Positions 61,964 to 64,000 of a stretch of 64,000 nucleotides of DNA are shown one piece after another. The notes beneath the pieces were generated by a model. It searched no databases, was not told the origin of the DNA, and was given only the letters and a program-made list of their open reading frames with translations. The position numbers and the translations under genes are program-made. This DNA is from Maricaulis alexandrii (lineage in GTDB: Bacteria; Pseudomonadota; Alphaproteobacteria; Caulobacterales; Maricaulaceae), in assembly GCF_005871165.1 (NCBI RefSeq), contig NZ_SWKP01000003.1, positions 248,001-312,000 of the forward strand, given 5' to 3'. Each line of letters begins with the position of its first letter. Position 1 is the first letter of the stretch.

Positions 61964-64000
61964 ATGCGTCCCGAGATTCTCTTTCCCCTTTTCCAGGATG
62001 TGACCGCCCTGCCCGGGATCGGTCCGCGCCTGGCCACTCTGCTGGCCAAGCTGACCGGTCCGCGGGTGAAGGATGTCCTGTTCCACAAGCCGACCAGCCT
62101 GGTCGACCGGACCCGCCGGACCACAGTCGAGGAAGCGCCTGAGAACGAGATCGTCACGCTGAAGGCCCAGGTCGAGGAGCACATTCCCGGCCGTCGACAG
62201 GGCCAGCCCTACAAGGTGCGCATGTATGACGGGACCGGCTTTCTCCACCTGGTCTATTTCCATGGCCGGCCCGACTATCTGAAGAAGCAATTGCCGGTCG
62301 GCGAGGTCCGTATCGTGTCCGGAAAATGCGATCGCTACGGCTCGGAAATCCAGATCCTGCATCCCGATCTCGTGATGACCGAGGACGAAGCGGCGGAAAC
62401 CCCGCTTCTGGAACCGGTCTATCCGCTGACGGCCGGGATTGTGCCCAAGACGATGCGCAAGGCTGTCCAGGGCGCGGTGAGCCTGTGCCCGCCCCTGCCG
62501 GAATGGTTGCCGGAAGATATCCGGGCGCGTGGCGAATGGCCGGACTTCCGGACCGCGATCCGGCAGCTGCATGCGCCGGAATCGGCGGCCGATCTGGATC
62601 CGGAAACGCCGGCGCGCGAACGCCTGGCCTTTGATGAAGTCTATGCCCGTCAGCTGGCCCTGCAGCTGGTGCGCTCCCGGCGCAAGGCCCAGGCCGGCTA
62701 TCCGCTCAAGGGTGACGGATCGAAGGTGAAAGCGCTGCTGGAGGCCGCCCCCTTCGCGCCGACCGGGGCCCAGCTGCGCGCCTTCGACGCGATCAAGTCA
62801 GACATGGAAGCCCCGACCCACATGACCCGGCTCCTGCACGGGGATGTCGGGGCGGGTAAAACCTTTGTCGCCGCCCTTGCCGCGGCGCAGGCCGCCGAGG
62901 CGGGCATGCAGACCGCGATCATGGCGCCGACGGAAATCCTGGCGAGGCAACACGCCAAGACCCTGACGCAACTGCTGGAACCGGCAGGTTTATCCGTCAT
63001 CGCCCTGACGGGCCGGGACAAGGGGAAGGCCCGCGCTGATCTCCTCGAGCGCATGGCGGGCGGCACCGTGGATGTGATCTGCGGCACCCACGCCCTCTTC
63101 CAGGAGGGGATCGAGTTTGCCGGTCTGGGCCTCGTCGTGATCGACGAGCAGCACCGTTTTGGCGTGTCCGACCGGATGCGCCTCACGGCCAAGGGCAAGC
63201 GTCCGGATACGCTGGTCATGACGGCCACGCCGATCCCCCGCACCCTCTCCCTCTCCGTCTATGGCGATCTGGACGTGTCACGCCTGGATGAAAAGCCGGC
63301 CGGACGGATCCCGCCGGAAACCCGGCTGATCAATATGGAGCGCCTCGACGAAGTCGTGGACGGGGTAAGGCGGGCCATCGATCGGGGTGACCGGGTCTAT
63401 TGGGTCTGCCCGCTGGTGGAAGAATCGGAGATGTCCGAACTGTCCGCCGCCGAGGATCGCTGGCGCCATCTCAAGGCCCAGCTGGGCGAGGACCGGGTCG
63501 GACTGCTGCACGGCCGCATGAAGCCGGCGGAGAAAGAAGCCGTCGCGACCGATTTCCGGGCCGGCAAGATGGACGTCCTGGTCGCCACCACGGTGATCGA
63601 GGTCGGTGTGGATGCGCCGGATGCCACGGTGATGATCATCGAGCATGCCGAACGCTTCGGCCTGGCCCAGCTTCACCAGCTGCGTGGACGGGTCGGCCGG
63701 GGCGACAAGCCCTCTTCCTGCCTCCTGCTCTACAAAGGGCCGCTCGGCGAGACCGCCCGGGCGCGGCTGGAAATGATGCGGGAGACTGATGACGGGTTCC
63801 GGATCGCCGAGGAGGACTGGCGCCTGCGCGGCGCCGGGGATCCGCTCGGCCTGCGCCAGAGCGGTCTGCCGGACTTCAAGCTGGCGGACATGGAAATCCA
63901 TGGCGACCTGATCGCCATTGCCAATGACCAGGCCCGTCTGGACGTGAACCGGGATCCGGAACTGACCGGTGAACGCAGCGAAGCGTTGCGGGTCCTGCTC
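61964..64000 (+). CDS. recG: ATP-dependent DNA helicase RecG (3' end off window)
   Basis: 679 codons visible with no stop; the normal length is ~690-700 residues, so only the last ~20 residues are missing. It remodels stalled replication forks and Holliday junctions. Wedge/OB domain at the N-terminus (PGIGPRLATLLAKLTG, VRMYDGTGFLHLVYFHG), then helicase motifs LLHGDVGAGKTFVA, APTEILARQH, VIDEQHRFGV, MTATPIPRTLSL, VLVATTVIEVGVDAPDATVM and QLRGRVGRG. ATG 61964 lies 78 bp from the divergent sdhE start, with AAGGTG upstream. Confidence 0.96.
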   Translation, partial: MRPEILFPLFQDVTALPGIGPRLATLLAKLTGPRVKDVLFHKPTSLVDRTRRTTVEEAPENEIVTLKAQVEEHIPGRRQGQPYKVRMYDGTGFLHLVYFHGRPDYLKKQLPVGEVRIVSGKCDRYGSEIQILHPDLVMTEDEAAETPLLEPVYPLTAGIVPKTMRKAVQGAVSLCPPLPEWLPEDIRARGEWPDFRTAIRQLHAPESAADLDPETPARERLAFDEVYARQLALQLVRSRRKAQAGYPLKGDGSKVKALLEAAPFAPTGAQLRAFDAIKSDMEAPTHMTRLLHGDVGAGKTFVAALAAAQAAEAGMQTAIMAPTEILARQHAKTLTQLLEPAGLSVIALTGRDKGKARADLLERMAGGTVDVICGTHALFQEGIEFAGLGLVVIDEQHRFGVSDRMRLTAKGKRPDTLVMTATPIPRTLSLSVYGDLDVSRLDEKPAGRIPPETRLINMERLDEVVDGVRRAIDRGDRVYWVCPLVEESEMSELSAAEDRWRHLKAQLGEDRVGLLHGRMKPAEKEAVATDFRAGKMDVLVATTVIEVGVDAPDATVMIIEHAERFGLAQLHQLRGRVGRGDKPSSCLLLYKGPLGETARARLEMMRETDDGFRIAEEDWRLRGAGDPLGLRQSGLPDFKLADMEIHGDLIAIANDQARLDVNRDPELTGERSEALRVLL

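Noticed and set aside
61886-62572. Upstream extension of the sdhE frame
   Set aside because: Antisense to recG; SdhE family proteins are ~90-100 residues.

Overview
The window is GC-rich, gene-dense bacterial chromosome with short gaps, many 1-8 bp start/stop overlaps and frequent GTG/TTG starts. Gene content (a PopA-like degenerate diguanylate cyclase, a large TonB-dependent receptor, an ECF41 sigma factor, an SdhE-Mfd-RecG neighbourhood, tmk-holB-tatD, an M2 peptidase) points to an alphaproteobacterium, most likely Caulobacterales/Maricaulales (Maricaulaceae or Hyphomonadaceae). That assignment is inference from gene families and neighbourhoods. I see no phage, insertion sequence, CRISPR array, rRNA or replication origin.

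Layout. 1-8196: type II secretion operon in the order gspE(end)-F-G-H-I-J-L-M-C-D-K, with no gap over 20 bp. 8217-15665: a co-directional block continuing from it, made of a membrane permease fused to a calcium-type FG-GAP/ASPIC domain, two Sel1-repeat proteins, a small exported protein and a secreted protein with phage-tail-fibre-like repeats. I read this as a possible secretion accessory and cargo module, and it is the least familiar part of the window. 15736-19597: small surface-glycan type cluster (glycosyltransferase-like, DegT aminotransferase, methyltransferase, GNAT/FemAB-like). 19701-25198 (minus): housekeeping run MBL hydrolase-TatD-HolB-Tmk-DD-carboxypeptidase-RlpA. 25477-28767: TonB-dependent receptor, then a terminator, tRNA-Ser(TGA) and an entericidin-like lipoprotein.

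29227-32758 (minus): RLAN/RimK-type ATP-grasp ligase, GNAT and GNAT-nitrilase fusion, probably a small peptide or amide pathway. 32848-34323: soluble double-PAS chemotaxis receptor. 34552-36239: msrPQ, for repair of oxidised periplasmic methionine. 36182-42227: DoxX-like protein, M14 carboxypeptidase, YaiI, 2OG-Fe(II) oxygenase, M2 peptidase and HupE-like protein. 42379-44479: kynA-kynU tryptophan catabolism. 44498-46300: DUF2855 gene divergent from a TetR regulator, with a clear candidate operator between them. 46402-49908: serine dehydratase, an orphan protein and scoAB CoA-transferase.

49970-51993: YihY membrane protein and WYL regulator. 52007-53331: ECF41 sigma factor plus its carboxymuconolactone decarboxylase partner, preceded by a sequence that fits the ECF41 promoter. 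53409-57994: small orphan, pentapeptide-repeat protein, CaiB/BaiF CoA-transferase, PopA-like c-di-GMP effector and a small membrane protein. 58072-64000: mfd, sdhE and recG (recG runs off the right edge).
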